DNA from: Streptococcaceae bacterium ESL0729
Lineage (GTDB): Bacteria > Bacillota > Bacilli > Lactobacillales > Streptococcaceae
DNA length: 64,000 bases
Direction: 5' to 3'
NCBI GenBank assembly: GCA_029391995.1
Contig: CP113924.1
Coordinates: 239,501 to 303,500, forward strand
The notes beneath the pieces were generated by a model. The model did no database searches. It saw only the letters and a list, made by a program, of their open reading frames with translations, and was not told the origin of the DNA. The position numbers and the translations under genes are program-made. Of this stretch, positions 16,540-25,497 are shown one piece after another. How positions within the stretch are numbered: the first letter of the stretch is position 1; each line of letters opens with the position of its first letter.

Positions 16540-19407
16540 ATGAAGAAAGTTTTACAAATATCGTATTTAGTTAGCTTACAGCTACTTTTTCTTTTTATGG
16601 GAATAAGTATAAGTCATGCAAGTGCTGTAAATGACTACATAAGAGCTAATAATATTAGGCCTGCATCAGAATCTGTAAATATTCAGATAAATATGCAAGA
16701 TCCTAATATTAATGGTGGCCTCAATATGGATTTTGCGGATGGGAAACCAACCCTTGTTATCATCCATGAGGTAGCCAATGAATACTCAACCATTGATAGT
16801 GAAATAGCATTTATGGTGAGGAATCAAGAAAATGCCTTTGTCCATTCTTTTGCGGATGCAAACTCCCTTAAAACGATTGCTGATACCAGCAAGAAGGCAT
16901 GGGGAGCAGGTCCCTTTGGGAATCGCTACGGGGTACAGATAGAGCAGACCCGTGAGCATTCTAAGGTGGACTTTGCCAAGCAGGTTGCAAATGTTGCCAG
17001 TTGGACGGCAGACCAGCTAATCAAGTACAATCTGGGTGCTCCAAAACTTGTGAGTGAATCAAGTAAGGCCCTAGATGGAAATCTGGCCAGCCACCGTAAT
17101 ATTTCTTACAAGTGGGGTGGTACTGACCACGTTGACCCTGACTGGTACTGGGAAAATAGGGGGCGGACATATTTTGGCGAGTCCTATGACATGAGCCAAT
17201 TTAGGGAGCTTGTTGATTACTATTATCAGCAAAGGGCCTACCCACCAAAAATTATGGGAACTTCGATTGAAGGAAATCCTTCAACTGGTAAGTTTTCAGT
17301 CCGTGTGAAGACCAATGATGTTCCAGGATTGGAGGTTAAGGTTCCAATATGGTCTAATGCCAATGGTCAAAAAGATCTTTACTGGTATCCTGCTCGCAAG
17401 GTAGGAAGTGGTGAGTTTGTGGCTGATTTTGACGGTAGCCGCCATGATTACTATGTCGGGGATTATACAGCTCATGCTTATGCCTATGCAGCTGGTAAGG
17501 TTGATGCAAGCCTTGTAAATAATACTATTAATGTATCCTTTGGTGCAACGCCCAAAATTACCAGTGCATCAATCGAAGGAAATCCTTTGGATGGTAAGTT
17601 TTCTGTTCGGGTCAAGACCAATAATATTGATGACCTGACAGTTAAGGTTCCAATATGGTCTAATGCTAATGGCCAGGATGACCTTTACTGGTATGATGCC
17701 CGTAAGGTAGGAAGTGGTGAGTATGTGGCTGACTTTAATCCGGCCAACCATAATTATGAAAGTGGAACCTATTCAATCCACGCTTATGCCTATGCCAACC
17801 GTCAAACAACTGCTGTTGCAGTAAGTAGCAACTTAAATGTTTCCTATGCAACACCTTCTGTTAATTATTCAAGTCATGTTAGAGACATAGGCTGGCAAGG
17901 ATATGTCTCTAATGGAAGTTTATCAGGAACCTCAGGTCGTAGCCTTCAAATGGAAGCTATTAAGCTGATTCTTGCTGGTAATGGAGGTATTACCTATTCC
18001 AGTCATGTGGCAGACGTTGGTTGGACTAGTTGGTCGTCAGATAATCAAATTAGTGGAACTGTTGGCCGCAGTCTTCAAATGGAAGCCATTAAGATTAAAT
18101 TAACGGGAAATGTAGCATCTACTTATGATGTTTACTACCGAGTTCACATCAAGGATTATGGCTGGCTTGGTTGGGCTAAAAATGGTGAAGCAGCTGGAAG
18201 CACAGGACTTAGTGAACGAATGGAAGCCATCCAAGTAAAATTGGTTAAAAAAGGTGATAAATTTGATACAGGTCAACCTGCCCTAGTTGAACCCATCCCA
18301 AATGTTAATTATTCAAGCCACATTCAAGATATTGGTTGGCAAGGCTACGTCTCAAATGGTAGTCTTTCAGGAACCACAGCTCGCTCTTTAAGACTTGAAG
18401 CTGTAAAGTTAAACCTTTCAAATCTTTCTAAAGATGGAGGGATTAGCTATTCAACTCATATCCAAGATATTGGTTGGCAAAATCCTGTAGCTAATGATGC
18501 CCTTTCAGGAACCACAGCTCGACTCTTAAGACTTGAAGCCATTAAGATTAATCTAACCGGCTCAATAGCTAATGACTATGATGTTTACTATAGGGTTCAT
18601 ATTCAAGATGGTGGCTGGCTTGGTTGGGCTAAAAATGGTGAACCTGCTGGAAGTTCAGCCATGTCCAAGAGACTTGAAGGACTTAATGTTGTCTTGGTTA
18701 AAAAAGGAGGACAGGCTCCTGGCTCGACAGCTAACGCCTTCCTACAGCCGACACCAGTTGTCAGCCAACCAACTGATAAGCCAAACAATGGTTCAAGTAC
18801 GGGTAATGTAGGTAGCTCAACTCCTTCAAATGAAGATACAAGCAGCTCAACATCTCCGTCGACAAGTGGAAGTAGCTCAGATGCATCTACTAGTGGTTCA
18901 AGTACTTCATCTGAAGCACCAGCATTTACTTTACCAAATCTTAGTGCCAGCCAAAAATCATGGTTTGATCAAATTTATCCACAAGCAGCTAAGATTGCTA
19001 AGGAGAAAAACCTTTATGCTTCTATCATGATGAGCCAAGCCATTGCAGAATCATCATGGGGGCAAAGTGAACTTGCCAAAAATGCCAATAATTTATTTGG
19101 TATCAAGGCAGACAGCTCTTGGATTGGTGAAGTTTATGAGCGAGATACGACAGAGTATGTTGACGGAAAACCAGTTACCGTTAAGGCTAAATTTAGGAAG
19201 TATTCAAATCTTTCTGGAAGCCTAGAAGATTATGCTAAAAAAATAGTGGGTTCTCCTGATCGATATAAAAATGTCTTAAAATCTAATGCACCTACTTTTG
19301 AAGATGCGGCTCGTGCCCTCCAAGAAGGTGGCTATGCAACTGATCCCAATTATGCAAATAACCTTATAAATCGAATTAAGAGTTATAAGCTTGATCTTTT
19401 AGATTAA
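16540..19407 (+). CDS. Two-enzyme autolysin: amidase, ChW repeats, glucosaminidase
   Basis: A secreted 955-residue wall hydrolase. A signal peptide ends near A29 (ISHASA). Residues about 45-225 are an N-acetylmuramoyl-L-alanine amidase (family 2) with Zn-ligand-type residues in VIIHEVANE and DHVDPDWYW. Two GBS Bsp-like repeats cover about 240-330 and 342-430. Six ChW repeats (each with D-x-GW) run from about 442 to 723 as two sets of three. A Ser/Thr-rich linker (about 735-795) leads to a C-terminal GH73 glucosaminidase with catalytic Glu in AESSWGQSEL and NNLFGIK. It thus cuts both peptide and glycan bonds, with ChW repeats as likely wall anchors. It sits beside the wall-polysaccharide cluster. 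Confidence 0.9.
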   Translation: MKKVLQISYLVSLQLLFLFMGISISHASAVNDYIRANNIRPASESVNIQINMQDPNINGGLNMDFADGKPTLVIIHEVANEYSTIDSEIAFMVRNQENAFVHSFADANSLKTIADTSKKAWGAGPFGNRYGVQIEQTREHSKVDFAKQVANVASWTADQLIKYNLGAPKLVSESSKALDGNLASHRNISYKWGGTDHVDPDWYWENRGRTYFGESYDMSQFRELVDYYYQQRAYPPKIMGTSIEGNPSTGKFSVRVKTNDVPGLEVKVPIWSNANGQKDLYWYPARKVGSGEFVADFDGSRHDYYVGDYTAHAYAYAAGKVDASLVNNTINVSFGATPKITSASIEGNPLDGKFSVRVKTNNIDDLTVKVPIWSNANGQDDLYWYDARKVGSGEYVADFNPANHNYESGTYSIHAYAYANRQTTAVAVSSNLNVSYATPSVNYSSHVRDIGWQGYVSNGSLSGTSGRSLQMEAIKLILAGNGGITYSSHVADVGWTSWSSDNQISGTVGRSLQMEAIKIKLTGNVASTYDVYYRVHIKDYGWLGWAKNGEAAGSTGLSERMEAIQVKLVKKGDKFDTGQPALVEPIPNVNYSSHIQDIGWQGYVSNGSLSGTTARSLRLEAVKLNLSNLSKDGGISYSTHIQDIGWQNPVANDALSGTTARLLRLEAIKINLTGSIANDYDVYYRVHIQDGGWLGWAKNGEPAGSSAMSKRLEGLNVVLVKKGGQAPGSTANAFLQPTPVVSQPTDKPNNGSSTGNVGSSTPSNEDTSSSTSPSTSGSSSDASTSGSSTSSEAPAFTLPNLSASQKSWFDQIYPQAAKIAKEKNLYASIMMSQAIAESSWGQSELAKNANNLFGIKADSSWIGEVYERDTTEYVDGKPVTVKAKFRKYSNLSGSLEDYAKKIVGSPDRYKNVLKSNAPTFEDAARALQEGGYATDPNYANNLINRIKSYKLDLLD
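17863..18710 (+). repeat. Duplicated three-repeat ChW block
   Basis: Bases about 17866-18260 and 18299-18710 encode the same three-repeat order (two SYSSH-type repeats, then one VYYRVHI type), with near-identical strings such as DIGWQGYVSNGSLSG in both halves. This is an internal duplication of a 3-repeat unit within the autolysin, not a separate element. Confidence 0.8.
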
Positions 19408-19426
19408 GTCAGGAGGATTTCATTTG

Positions 19427-19867
19427 ATGAAGAAAAAAACAAGTTTAATCTTTATTTTAGCCTTGCTTTCCCTGCTAGCAGTCTTTTTATTCTTAAAGAT
19501 TGATGGAAGTAAAAAGACTTCAAATCCTAAGGAATCATCTTCCAAGCAAGTGGTGACATCTACTGAATCTTCAGCTAGTTCTAGCCTTGCAAGTGAATCA
19601 AGCTCGACAAGTAGCCAGGAAGAAAGTTTGACTACAATTGAAGCTTCAGAAGCAGCAGAATCTCATTTTGCAGATGAGGCTTTAGAAGCAAGTCAAATCA
19701 AAGAATCAGCTGAGGAAATTATGTCCCTTGAAGAAGCACGCCTGAAAATGCGTGAAGCTGGAATTGATGATAGTAATTTTGGTAATGTCGATGTTGCCAA
19801 GTATATCAATGAGGCTCATGACAAGGGTGAAGATTTTATTAGCTATCTGAAAGATCAAGGTCTTTAA
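19427..19867 (+). CDS. Small membrane-anchored acidic protein
   Basis: A 146-residue product. N-terminal KKKT followed by one hydrophobic segment (LIFILALLSLLAVFLFLKI) predicts a signal anchor with the rest outside. Residues about 30-65 are a Ser/Glu/Thr-rich spacer, and the acidic C-terminal part is helical (EEIMSLEEARLKMREAGID). There is no lipobox Cys. AGGAGG lies 10 bases before ATG 19427. It starts 19 bases after the autolysin with no terminator between, so it is co-transcribed and may modulate or localise that enzyme. I do not recognise the family. Confidence 0.75.
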   Translation: MKKKTSLIFILALLSLLAVFLFLKIDGSKKTSNPKESSSKQVVTSTESSASSSLASESSSTSSQEESLTTIEASEAAESHFADEALEASQIKESAEEIMSLEEARLKMREAGIDDSNFGNVDVAKYINEAHDKGEDFISYLKDQGL

Positions 19868-19873
19868 AGAAAA

Positions 19874-19902
19874 AAAGGAAGTGAGAAATCACTTTCTTTT
19901 TT
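19874..19902 (+). terminator. Terminator after the autolysin operon
   Basis: An 11-bp stem with one G-T position and a GAAA loop (19874-19884 with 19889-19899) followed by a T-run. It ends 2 bases before the GlnR box, so the autolysin operon and glnRA are cleanly separated. Confidence 0.85.
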
Positions 19903-19904
19903 CA

Positions 19905-19921
19905 TGTTACAAAATCTAACA
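19905..19921 (+). promoter_or_regulatory. GlnR box upstream of glnR-glnA
   Basis: TGTTA-N7-TAACA, a perfect match to the known GlnR/TnrA operator, lies 6 bases upstream of the -35 hexamer of the glnR promoter. It indicates nitrogen-dependent autorepression of glnRA by GlnR. Confidence 0.9.
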
Positions 19922-19927
19922 TATTGG

Positions 19928-19956
19928 TTGACTTTTCAAGAAATTATCGTTAGAAT
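19928..19956 (+). promoter_or_regulatory. Vegetative promoter of glnRA
   Basis: TTGACT (19928-19933), a 17-base spacer and TAGAAT (19951-19956) form a near-consensus promoter, 22 bases before the GTG start of glnR. Confidence 0.88.
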
Positions 19957-19978
19957 ATGTCTTGTAAAGGAGATCGAA

Positions 19979-20356
19979 GTGAAAGAAAGAGAATTGCGTC
20001 GATCAATGGCGGTATTTCCAATAGGAACCGTTATGAAACTAACTGATTTGTCTGCCCGCCAGATTAGGTACTACGAGGATAATGAGCTAATTTTCCCCGA
20101 CCGAAATGATGGAAATAGGCGGATGTACTCGCTCAATGACATAGATATCTTACTTGAAATTAAAGATTATATAGCTGATGGCCAAAGTATCGCTCAGATT
20201 AAGAAGACTTATGATGAGAGTAAGAAGGAAAGGGCCAATAAGCTTTCAAAATCTGTAAGTGACAAGGAAGTTCGTAGGTTATTAGAAGCTGAATTAGTCC
20301 GCCAAAGTAGATTTATGGGTAAAGAAGGAACAAGCTTTGGACACAAGTCCATGTAA
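19979..20356 (+). CDS. glnR: Nitrogen regulator GlnR (MerR family)
   Basis: GlnR represses nitrogen genes when glutamine is plentiful, acting with feedback-inhibited glutamine synthetase. The MerR-type winged helix is clear: FPIGTVMKLTDLSARQIRYYEDNELI, then NRRMYSLNDIDIL. An upstream open frame reaches 19904, but that would place the promoter inside the gene. GTG 19979 has AAGGAG 6 bases before it and gives the family-typical start KERELRRSM, 125 residues. The C-terminal tail (RQSRFMGKEGTSFGHKSM) is the part that senses glutamine synthetase in homologues. glnA follows after 15 bases. Confidence 0.95.
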   Translation: MKERELRRSMAVFPIGTVMKLTDLSARQIRYYEDNELIFPDRNDGNRRMYSLNDIDILLEIKDYIADGQSIAQIKKTYDESKKERANKLSKSVSDKEVRRLLEAELVRQSRFMGKEGTSFGHKSM

Positions 20357-20371
20357 GGAAAAGGAGAAAGA

Positions 20372-21712
20372 ATGAAGGTTACAGCTGAAGATATCCGTCG
20401 TGATATTAAGGAAAAAAATGTTACATTTTTACGTTTAATGTTTACTGATATCATGGGAACTCTAAAAAATGTGGAAGTTCCAGCTACTGAAGAGCAACTG
20501 GATAAGGTTTTAGACAACAAGATGATGTTTGACGGATCTTCAATTGAAGGTTTTGTAAGAATTAATGAATCTGACATGTACCTCTACCCAGATTTGGACA
20601 CATGGATTGTTTTCCCTTGGGGTGCTGAAAATGGTAAGGTGGCAGGTCTTATCTGTGATGTTTACAATCCTGATGGAACACCTTTTGCAGGAGACCCACG
20701 TGGTAATCTTAAACGTTCTTTAGGTAAGATGGATGAGCTTGGATTTTCTTCATTCAACCTTGGACCAGAGCCTGAATTTTTCCTTTTCAAACTTGATGAG
20801 CTTGGCAATCCTACCCTTGAGGTAAATGACAAGGGTGGCTACTTTGACCTGGCCCCTACTGACCTTGCAGACAACACTCGTCGTGAAATCGTTAATGTTT
20901 TAACTCAACTTGGTTTTGAAGTTGAGGCGAGTCACCATGAGGTTGCAGTTGGTCAACATGAAATCGACTTTAAATATGCGAATGTACTTGAAGCTTGTGA
21001 CAACATTCAAATCTTCAAACTAGTTGTTAAGACCATTGCCCGTGAACATGGTTTACATGCAACATTTATGGCTAAACCTAAGTTTGGAATCAATGGTTCT
21101 GGAATGCACTGTAACATGTCTTTATTTGATAAAGAAGGCAACAACGTTTTCTATGATCCAAAAGGTGAACTTGAGCTTTCTACAACAGCTTATGAGTTCT
21201 TAGCTGGTCTCTTAAAACATGCCTACAATTTTACAGCCATCACAAACCCTACCGTAAATAGCTACAAACGTTTGGTTCCAGGTTATGAGGCACCAGTATA
21301 CGTGGCATGGGCTGGACGTAACCGTTCACCTCTAATCCGCGTACCTGCATCACGTGGTAAGTCAACTCGTCTTGAGCTTCGTTCAGTTGACCCAACGGCT
21401 AACCCGTACCTAGCCCTTGCTGTTTTACTTGAATCAGGACTTGATGGAATTGCCAATAAGCTTACACCACCAGCTCCAGTTGAATCTAACATTTATGTAA
21501 TGACTGAAGAAGAGCGTAAGGAAGCAGGAATTACCGACCTCCCGTCAACCCTTCATAATGCAGTTAAGGCACTTAGGGAAGATGATGTCGTTAAATCTGC
21601 CATGGGTAACCACATTTACACCAACTTCGTTGAAGCTAAACGAATTGAATGGGCAAGCTATGCTCAATATGTTTCCCAATGGGAACTTGATAACTACTTA
21701 GAGTTATTCTAA
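20372..21712 (+). CDS. glnA: Glutamine synthetase type I (GlnA)
   Basis: GlnA makes glutamine from glutamate, ammonium and ATP, and in its inhibited form is the signal for GlnR. At 446 residues it is the GSI-alpha size. Visible signatures: [17 protein letters not shown], the ATP/Glu site [27 protein letters not shown], and the C-terminal [23 protein letters not shown]. There is no adenylylation insert, as expected for GSI-alpha. It is transcribed with glnR from the GlnR-controlled promoter and ends at a strong terminator. Confidence 0.97.
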   Translation: MKVTAEDIRRDIKEKNVTFLRLMFTDIMGTLKNVEVPATEEQLDKVLDNKMMFDGSSIEGFVRINESDMYLYPDLDTWIVFPWGAENGKVAGLICDVYNPDGTPFAGDPRGNLKRSLGKMDELGFSSFNLGPEPEFFLFKLDELGNPTLEVNDKGGYFDLAPTDLADNTRREIVNVLTQLGFEVEASHHEVAVGQHEIDFKYANVLEACDNIQIFKLVVKTIAREHGLHATFMAKPKFGINGSGMHCNMSLFDKEGNNVFYDPKGELELSTTAYEFLAGLLKHAYNFTAITNPTVNSYKRLVPGYEAPVYVAWAGRNRSPLIRVPASRGKSTRLELRSVDPTANPYLALAVLLESGLDGIANKLTPPAPVESNIYVMTEEERKEAGITDLPSTLHNAVKALREDDVVKSAMGNHIYTNFVEAKRIEWASYAQYVSQWELDNYLELF

Positions 21713-21717
21713 GTAAG

Positions 21718-21750
21718 AAAAAAATCTAGGACATCTGTCCTAGATTTTTT
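21718..21750. terminator. Bidirectional terminator glnA / CLC-F
   Basis: A long stem AATCTAGGACA/TGTCCTAGATT with a 2-4 base loop and A/T runs on each side. It includes the stop codon of the convergent CLC gene at 21740-21742. Confidence 0.88.
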
Positions 21751-22927
21751 GTTTGCCGTAAATTGAACGATTGAAGTTAAAGGTATAACTTGCAAGAACC
21801 ACGATAATAAAGTAGGGAAGGTTTTGGAAACCAAAGACCTCGCCACCGATTAGGATGGGTGCCAAGAGGGTATTGGTAGCACTAGAGAAGACAGCTGAGT
21901 AACCTAGTGCTGCTAAGAGGCTTGCATCCATTCCAAAGAGAGTAGAAAGGCTGACTCCAAGGCTTGCTCCAATAGCAAAAAGTGGTGTTACCTCACCACC
22001 TTGAAAACCTACAGCTAAGGTAAGGGTGGTCAAGATAAATTTAAGAAGAAAGTCGAAGGAGTATATTTCCCCTCCACCAAGAGACTCATTAATTAGATTG
22101 GTTCCAAGGCCAGCGTAACGTCCGTCCCACAGGGTAAATAGCAGGATTGAAAGGATGAGACCACCTAGACCAATCTTAATTAGGGGGTTTGGGAAAATCT
22201 TTCCTAGCTTATCTTTTGAAAATTTAAGAACTTGTGAAAAACCAAATCCTGTTAACCCAAAGATTAATCCCACAAGTAGGATTTTTACAATCATATAAAG
22301 GTCCAAGTCTGGGAGGCTATTAAGTTTAAAGGTAAATTTTTCCAGTCCTAAAAAATTACTGGTATAGCTTGCTGCGTAAGAGGCAATCAGGGCAGGGAGG
22401 AGTAATTTATAGTAAATTTTCCCAGCAACTAAAACTTCAAGGGCAAAGATTGAAGCAGCCAGGGGTGTTTGATAGAGGCCTGAAAAACCTGCCGCCATTC
22501 CAATCATTATCAAAGACCTATTGGATACATCTATCTTCAAGGCTCGCCCCAAGTTGTAAGAGCCTGTGGCTCCAAGTTGTACGGCAACTCCCTCCCTACC
22601 GGCACTTCCACCAAATAAGTGGGTAAGCCAGGTTGATAATATGGCAAAGGGGATCAATCTTTTGGGAATAACTTCCTCTTTTTCTGACGAAACATCAAAA
22701 ATAAGACTCATCCCAGCCAAGGTTTTGGGAGAATATTGTTGAAAAAGATAGGCAATTAAAATCCCTACCGGAGCCAAAAAGGGAATGAGATACATAAAAT
22801 GCTCCTCCCTAAACTGGCTTATTTCAATTAAAACTCGGCCAAAAAAAGCATCAATAACTCCCACTAAGAGACCAACTACCAGGGCAAAAATTGTTAATTT
22901 AAAGATTTCCAGGTAGTATTTTTTCAT
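21740..22927 (-). CDS. CLC-type fluoride/proton antiporter (EriC-F)
   Basis: A 395-residue CLC-fold membrane protein. The usual chloride-site motif GSGIP is replaced by AGMSLIF, and the gating-Glu segment is GREGVAVQLGA rather than GREGP. The late motif is GGEVTPLFAIGASLG instead of GGIFAP. These changes match the CLC-F clade (Met type), which exports fluoride in exchange for protons, so I call it a fluoride antiporter, not a chloride channel. It overlaps the chorismate mutase gene by 4 bases, the same pairing known in S. mutans, where up-expression gives fluoride resistance. Only one copy is present here. Confidence 0.8.
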   Translation of the reverse strand: MKKYYLEIFKLTIFALVVGLLVGVIDAFFGRVLIEISQFREEHFMYLIPFLAPVGILIAYLFQQYSPKTLAGMSLIFDVSSEKEEVIPKRLIPFAILSTWLTHLFGGSAGREGVAVQLGATGSYNLGRALKIDVSNRSLIMIGMAAGFSGLYQTPLAASIFALEVLVAGKIYYKLLLPALIASYAASYTSNFLGLEKFTFKLNSLPDLDLYMIVKILLVGLIFGLTGFGFSQVLKFSKDKLGKIFPNPLIKIGLGGLILSILLFTLWDGRYAGLGTNLINESLGGGEIYSFDFLLKFILTTLTLAVGFQGGEVTPLFAIGASLGVSLSTLFGMDASLLAALGYSAVFSSATNTLLAPILIGGEVFGFQNLPYFIIVVLASYTFNFNRSIYGKQKI

Positions 22928-23193
22928 TTGTTTAAGTGTTTATTCTGGAAATCTCTTGAATTTTTCATGATATCTTTGAAAGATTCAACAATTGTTGCTG
23001 AGTATTTTTCATCATCTACCCTAGATGCTACTTTTTCGAGGACTAAATTTTCCCTGCTAGAGTCTAAAACCTGCATGTTATGTTCAATTTTGTAGTTGAC
23101 AACTTTTTCCACAAGTTTCATTCTCTCTTCTAGTAGTTGAACAATTTTAAGGTCAACTCCATCTATCTGCTTACGAATTTCATCTAAGTTCAT
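22924..23193 (-). CDS. Chorismate mutase, AroQ class
   Basis: An 89-residue all-helical chorismate mutase that converts chorismate to prephenate for Phe/Tyr synthesis. The AroQ pattern is visible: LDEIRKQIDGVDLKIVQLLEERMKLVEKVVNYK at the N terminus (Arg and Lys contacts), then SRENLVLEKV. It is translated just ahead of, and coupled to, the fluoride antiporter (ATGA overlap). The functional link between the two is unclear even where the pair has been studied; shared expression may be accidental. Confidence 0.9.
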   Translation of the reverse strand: MNLDEIRKQIDGVDLKIVQLLEERMKLVEKVVNYKIEHNMQVLDSSRENLVLEKVASRVDDEKYSATIVESFKDIMKNSRDFQNKHLNK

Positions 23194-23212
23194 GTAAAAA
23201 CCTATCCTTTTT

Positions 23213-23241
23213 TGTTATAATATGACTTACGTATTATAGCA
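23213..23241. promoter_or_regulatory. Back-to-back promoters of chorismate mutase/CLC-F and msrC-dnaX
   Basis: Plus strand: TGtTATAAT at 23213-23221. Minus strand: TGcTATAAT read from 23241 to 23233. Both are extended -10 elements with weak -35 regions, only 11 bases apart, so the two transcripts start in a shared region and may compete for polymerase. No fluoride (crcB-motif) riboswitch is recognisable in the minus-strand leader. Confidence 0.65.
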
Positions 23242-23265
23242 GATTTAAGAGGAGGATTAAAGAAA

Positions 23266-23760
23266 GTGAATAAAAAAATAAGTGATTACAAGCTGATGTT
23301 GGCCCAGTTTGAAGGCCTCCTTTCTATGGATAATTTGAATGTACTTTCTGTTCTTTCTAATGCTTCAGCCCTTTTGAAGGAAACTTTACAGGCAAGTGTT
23401 TTTGTAGGGTTTTACCTTTATGACGGCGAGAAGTTGATTTTAGGTCCCTTTCAAGGAGGGGTTTCCTGTACTAATATTGAGCTTGGACGCGGTGTCTGCG
23501 GTGAGAGTGCTGAAAAATTAAAGACCATTATTGTTGATGATGTTAGGAGTCATAAAAATTATATTGCCTGTGATTCAAAAGCCCAATCAGAGATTGTGGT
23601 TCCCATTATTAAAGATAGTCAGTTGCTGGGAGTTCTGGACCTAGATTCGCCTAAGACTTGCGATTATGACCAGGTTGATCAGGATTATTTGGAAGCTTTC
23701 GTAAAAATCTTAGTGGAGAAGGCTGACTGGAAGACGGCACAAATTGGGGTGGTAAAATAA
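23266..23760 (+). CDS. msrC: Free methionine-(R)-sulfoxide reductase (GAF type)
   Basis: A 164-residue single GAF-domain enzyme that repairs free Met-R-sulfoxide. The three Cys of the catalytic cycle are present: [14 protein letters not shown] and [15 protein letters not shown], with the GVLDLDSP core motif. The start is GTG, with GGAGG 10 bases upstream. The stop shares a base with the dnaX start, so it is translationally coupled to dnaX, a conserved neighbourhood in Streptococcaceae. It is often annotated only as a GAF-domain protein. Confidence 0.88.
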   Translation: MNKKISDYKLMLAQFEGLLSMDNLNVLSVLSNASALLKETLQASVFVGFYLYDGEKLILGPFQGGVSCTNIELGRGVCGESAEKLKTIIVDDVRSHKNYIACDSKAQSEIVVPIIKDSQLLGVLDLDSPKTCDYDQVDQDYLEAFVKILVEKADWKTAQIGVVK

Positions 23761-25448
23761 TGACCTATCAAGCCTTATATCGGAAGTATCGTTCTCAAAG
23801 ATTTGACCAGATGGTTGGGCAAGAACTTGTAGCAACTACCTTGAAAAATGCAGTCATGAACAAGCAAATTAGCCATGCCTATCTTTTTTCGGGGCCACGT
23901 GGTACAGGGAAGACAAGTGCTGCAAAAATCTTTGCCAAGGCCATCAACTGCCCTCATCAGGTAGACGGTGAGCCATGTAATGAATGCTTTATTTGCCAGT
24001 CCATCTCAAAGGGGAATTTGGATGATGTGATTGAACTTGATGCCGCCAGCAATAATGGGGTTGATGAAATCAGGGAGATTCGCGATAAATCGACCTATGC
24101 CCCAAGCCTTGCTGCCTACAAAATCTATATCATCGACGAGGTTCATATGCTTTCAACAGGTGCCTTTAATGCCCTTTTGAAGACTTTGGAGGAACCTTCT
24201 GAAAATGTCGTTTTCATCCTGGCAACTACGGAGATTCAAAAAATACCAGCAACTATTTTATCAAGGGTGCAACGTTTTGAATTTAAGACCATAAGTAGTC
24301 AGGCCATTAAAAATCACCTGGAGCATATCCTTGATTTAGAAGGTGTATCCTTTGATGATTCGGCCATGGAGGTAATTTCAAGGGCAGCAAACGGTGGAAT
24401 GAGAGATGCCCTCTCGATTCTTGACCAAGTTTTAAGCCTATCTGATGGTCTTGTAAGTCTTGAGGATTCCCTCTTAATTACTGGTAGCATAAGTAATGAA
24501 GCCATGAATTCATATCTTGAGGCCCTTTTAGCCTTTGATACCAACAAGGCACTATCAGAACTTGATACCTTATTTAACCAGGGTAAAAACATGCTTAGAT
24601 TTACCGAGGATTTGCTTTTTGCCCTAAGAGACCTTCTTTTAAAGCCCGATCTTGATTTTGATAAAAATCTTATTTTTTCGTGGATTGATATCGCAAGTGA
24701 TAGCATGAAGACCCTCAAAAGTTCCCTTCAGACCAAAATAATTGCTGATGTGATGACCATAAAGATTACTAGCAGCAAGGGTCTTGGGTCAGGAGATGAT
24801 AATGCTGGGGAAGGTCATGTTAAGAAGCTTGAAGATGAGATTCTTGCCTTAAAACTTAGGTTAAAGGATATTGAGGGTAAACTTTCCCAGCAAGGAGCTC
24901 CTTCAAAACCAGCTCTTCTTTCACGGGAGCAGGATGAGGATACCACCTTTGCTGAGTATTATGATCGGGAGAAGGTCTTTAGTGTCTTAAAAGAAGCAAC
25001 CATGGAAGATAGGCAGGCTACAATTAATGCCTGGGATGAATTGATTGCCCACTTTAATAAACCAAGTGAGCAGGCTCTTTTGAGTAATACTAAACCAGTT
25101 GCGGCTAGCAAAAATTATGTCTTAATTACCTTTCCTCATGAAAATTTAGCCAAAAAGATTATGGAAAATCAGCTTTTACAGGCTCAATTTGGTAACCACT
25201 TAAGTAATATTATAGGGGTTGCCCCTGAAATAATTGCCCTGTCAGAGGGGGACTGGCTTAATCTGAGAAGTGACTATGTGGCACAACTTAAGAAAAATCA
25301 GACGCAAGATGCCCAGGAACAGCAGCTACCAGATCAGATTCAGCCTGAGGTGGAGACTGAAGAGAATCCCAATAATCAGCTGATAGAAGCTGGTCTCAAG
25401 GACTTGAAAAACCTGCTGGGTGAAAAGGTTGTTGAAATTAAAGATTAA
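23760..25448 (+). CDS. dnaX: DNA polymerase III subunit gamma/tau
   Basis: The clamp-loader ATPase. Walker A is GPRGTGKTSAA, the zinc module has CNECFICQ, Walker B is IIDEVHMLS, and the sensor segment is ILATTEIQKIPATILSRVQRF. After about residue 370 comes a variable, polar tau-type region ending in LKDLKNLLGEKVVEIKD. It is full length (562 residues). I see no convincing slippery A-run with a following hairpin for a programmed gamma frameshift. It is followed by a bidirectional terminator shared with rnjA. Confidence 0.96.
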   Translation: MTYQALYRKYRSQRFDQMVGQELVATTLKNAVMNKQISHAYLFSGPRGTGKTSAAKIFAKAINCPHQVDGEPCNECFICQSISKGNLDDVIELDAASNNGVDEIREIRDKSTYAPSLAAYKIYIIDEVHMLSTGAFNALLKTLEEPSENVVFILATTEIQKIPATILSRVQRFEFKTISSQAIKNHLEHILDLEGVSFDDSAMEVISRAANGGMRDALSILDQVLSLSDGLVSLEDSLLITGSISNEAMNSYLEALLAFDTNKALSELDTLFNQGKNMLRFTEDLLFALRDLLLKPDLDFDKNLIFSWIDIASDSMKTLKSSLQTKIIADVMTIKITSSKGLGSGDDNAGEGHVKKLEDEILALKLRLKDIEGKLSQQGAPSKPALLSREQDEDTTFAEYYDREKVFSVLKEATMEDRQATINAWDELIAHFNKPSEQALLSNTKPVAASKNYVLITFPHENLAKKIMENQLLQAQFGNHLSNIIGVAPEIIALSEGDWLNLRSDYVAQLKKNQTQDAQEQQLPDQIQPEVETEENPNNQLIEAGLKDLKNLLGEKVVEIKD

Positions 25449-25461
25449 AATTAGTAAAAAT

Positions 25462-25497
25462 AAAAAAACTAGGATTAATTATCCTAGCTTTTTTTAT
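25462..25497. terminator. Bidirectional terminator dnaX / rnjA
   Basis: CTAGGAT-TAATT-ATCCTAG with A- and T-runs either side. The rnjA stop codon (25494-25496) lies in its right flank. Confidence 0.85.

Noticed and set aside
17569-19225. Extra ORFs in other frames of the autolysin
   Set aside because: They arise from the repetitive coding sequence and have no start signals.
23194-23265. Fluoride riboswitch before the CLC-F operon
   Set aside because: The minus-strand leader is only about 40 bases and lacks the crcB-motif conserved core.
23760-25448. Programmed frameshift in dnaX producing a gamma form
   Set aside because: Short A-runs exist (for example near 25290 and 25405), but none combines a good slippery heptamer with a following hairpin.
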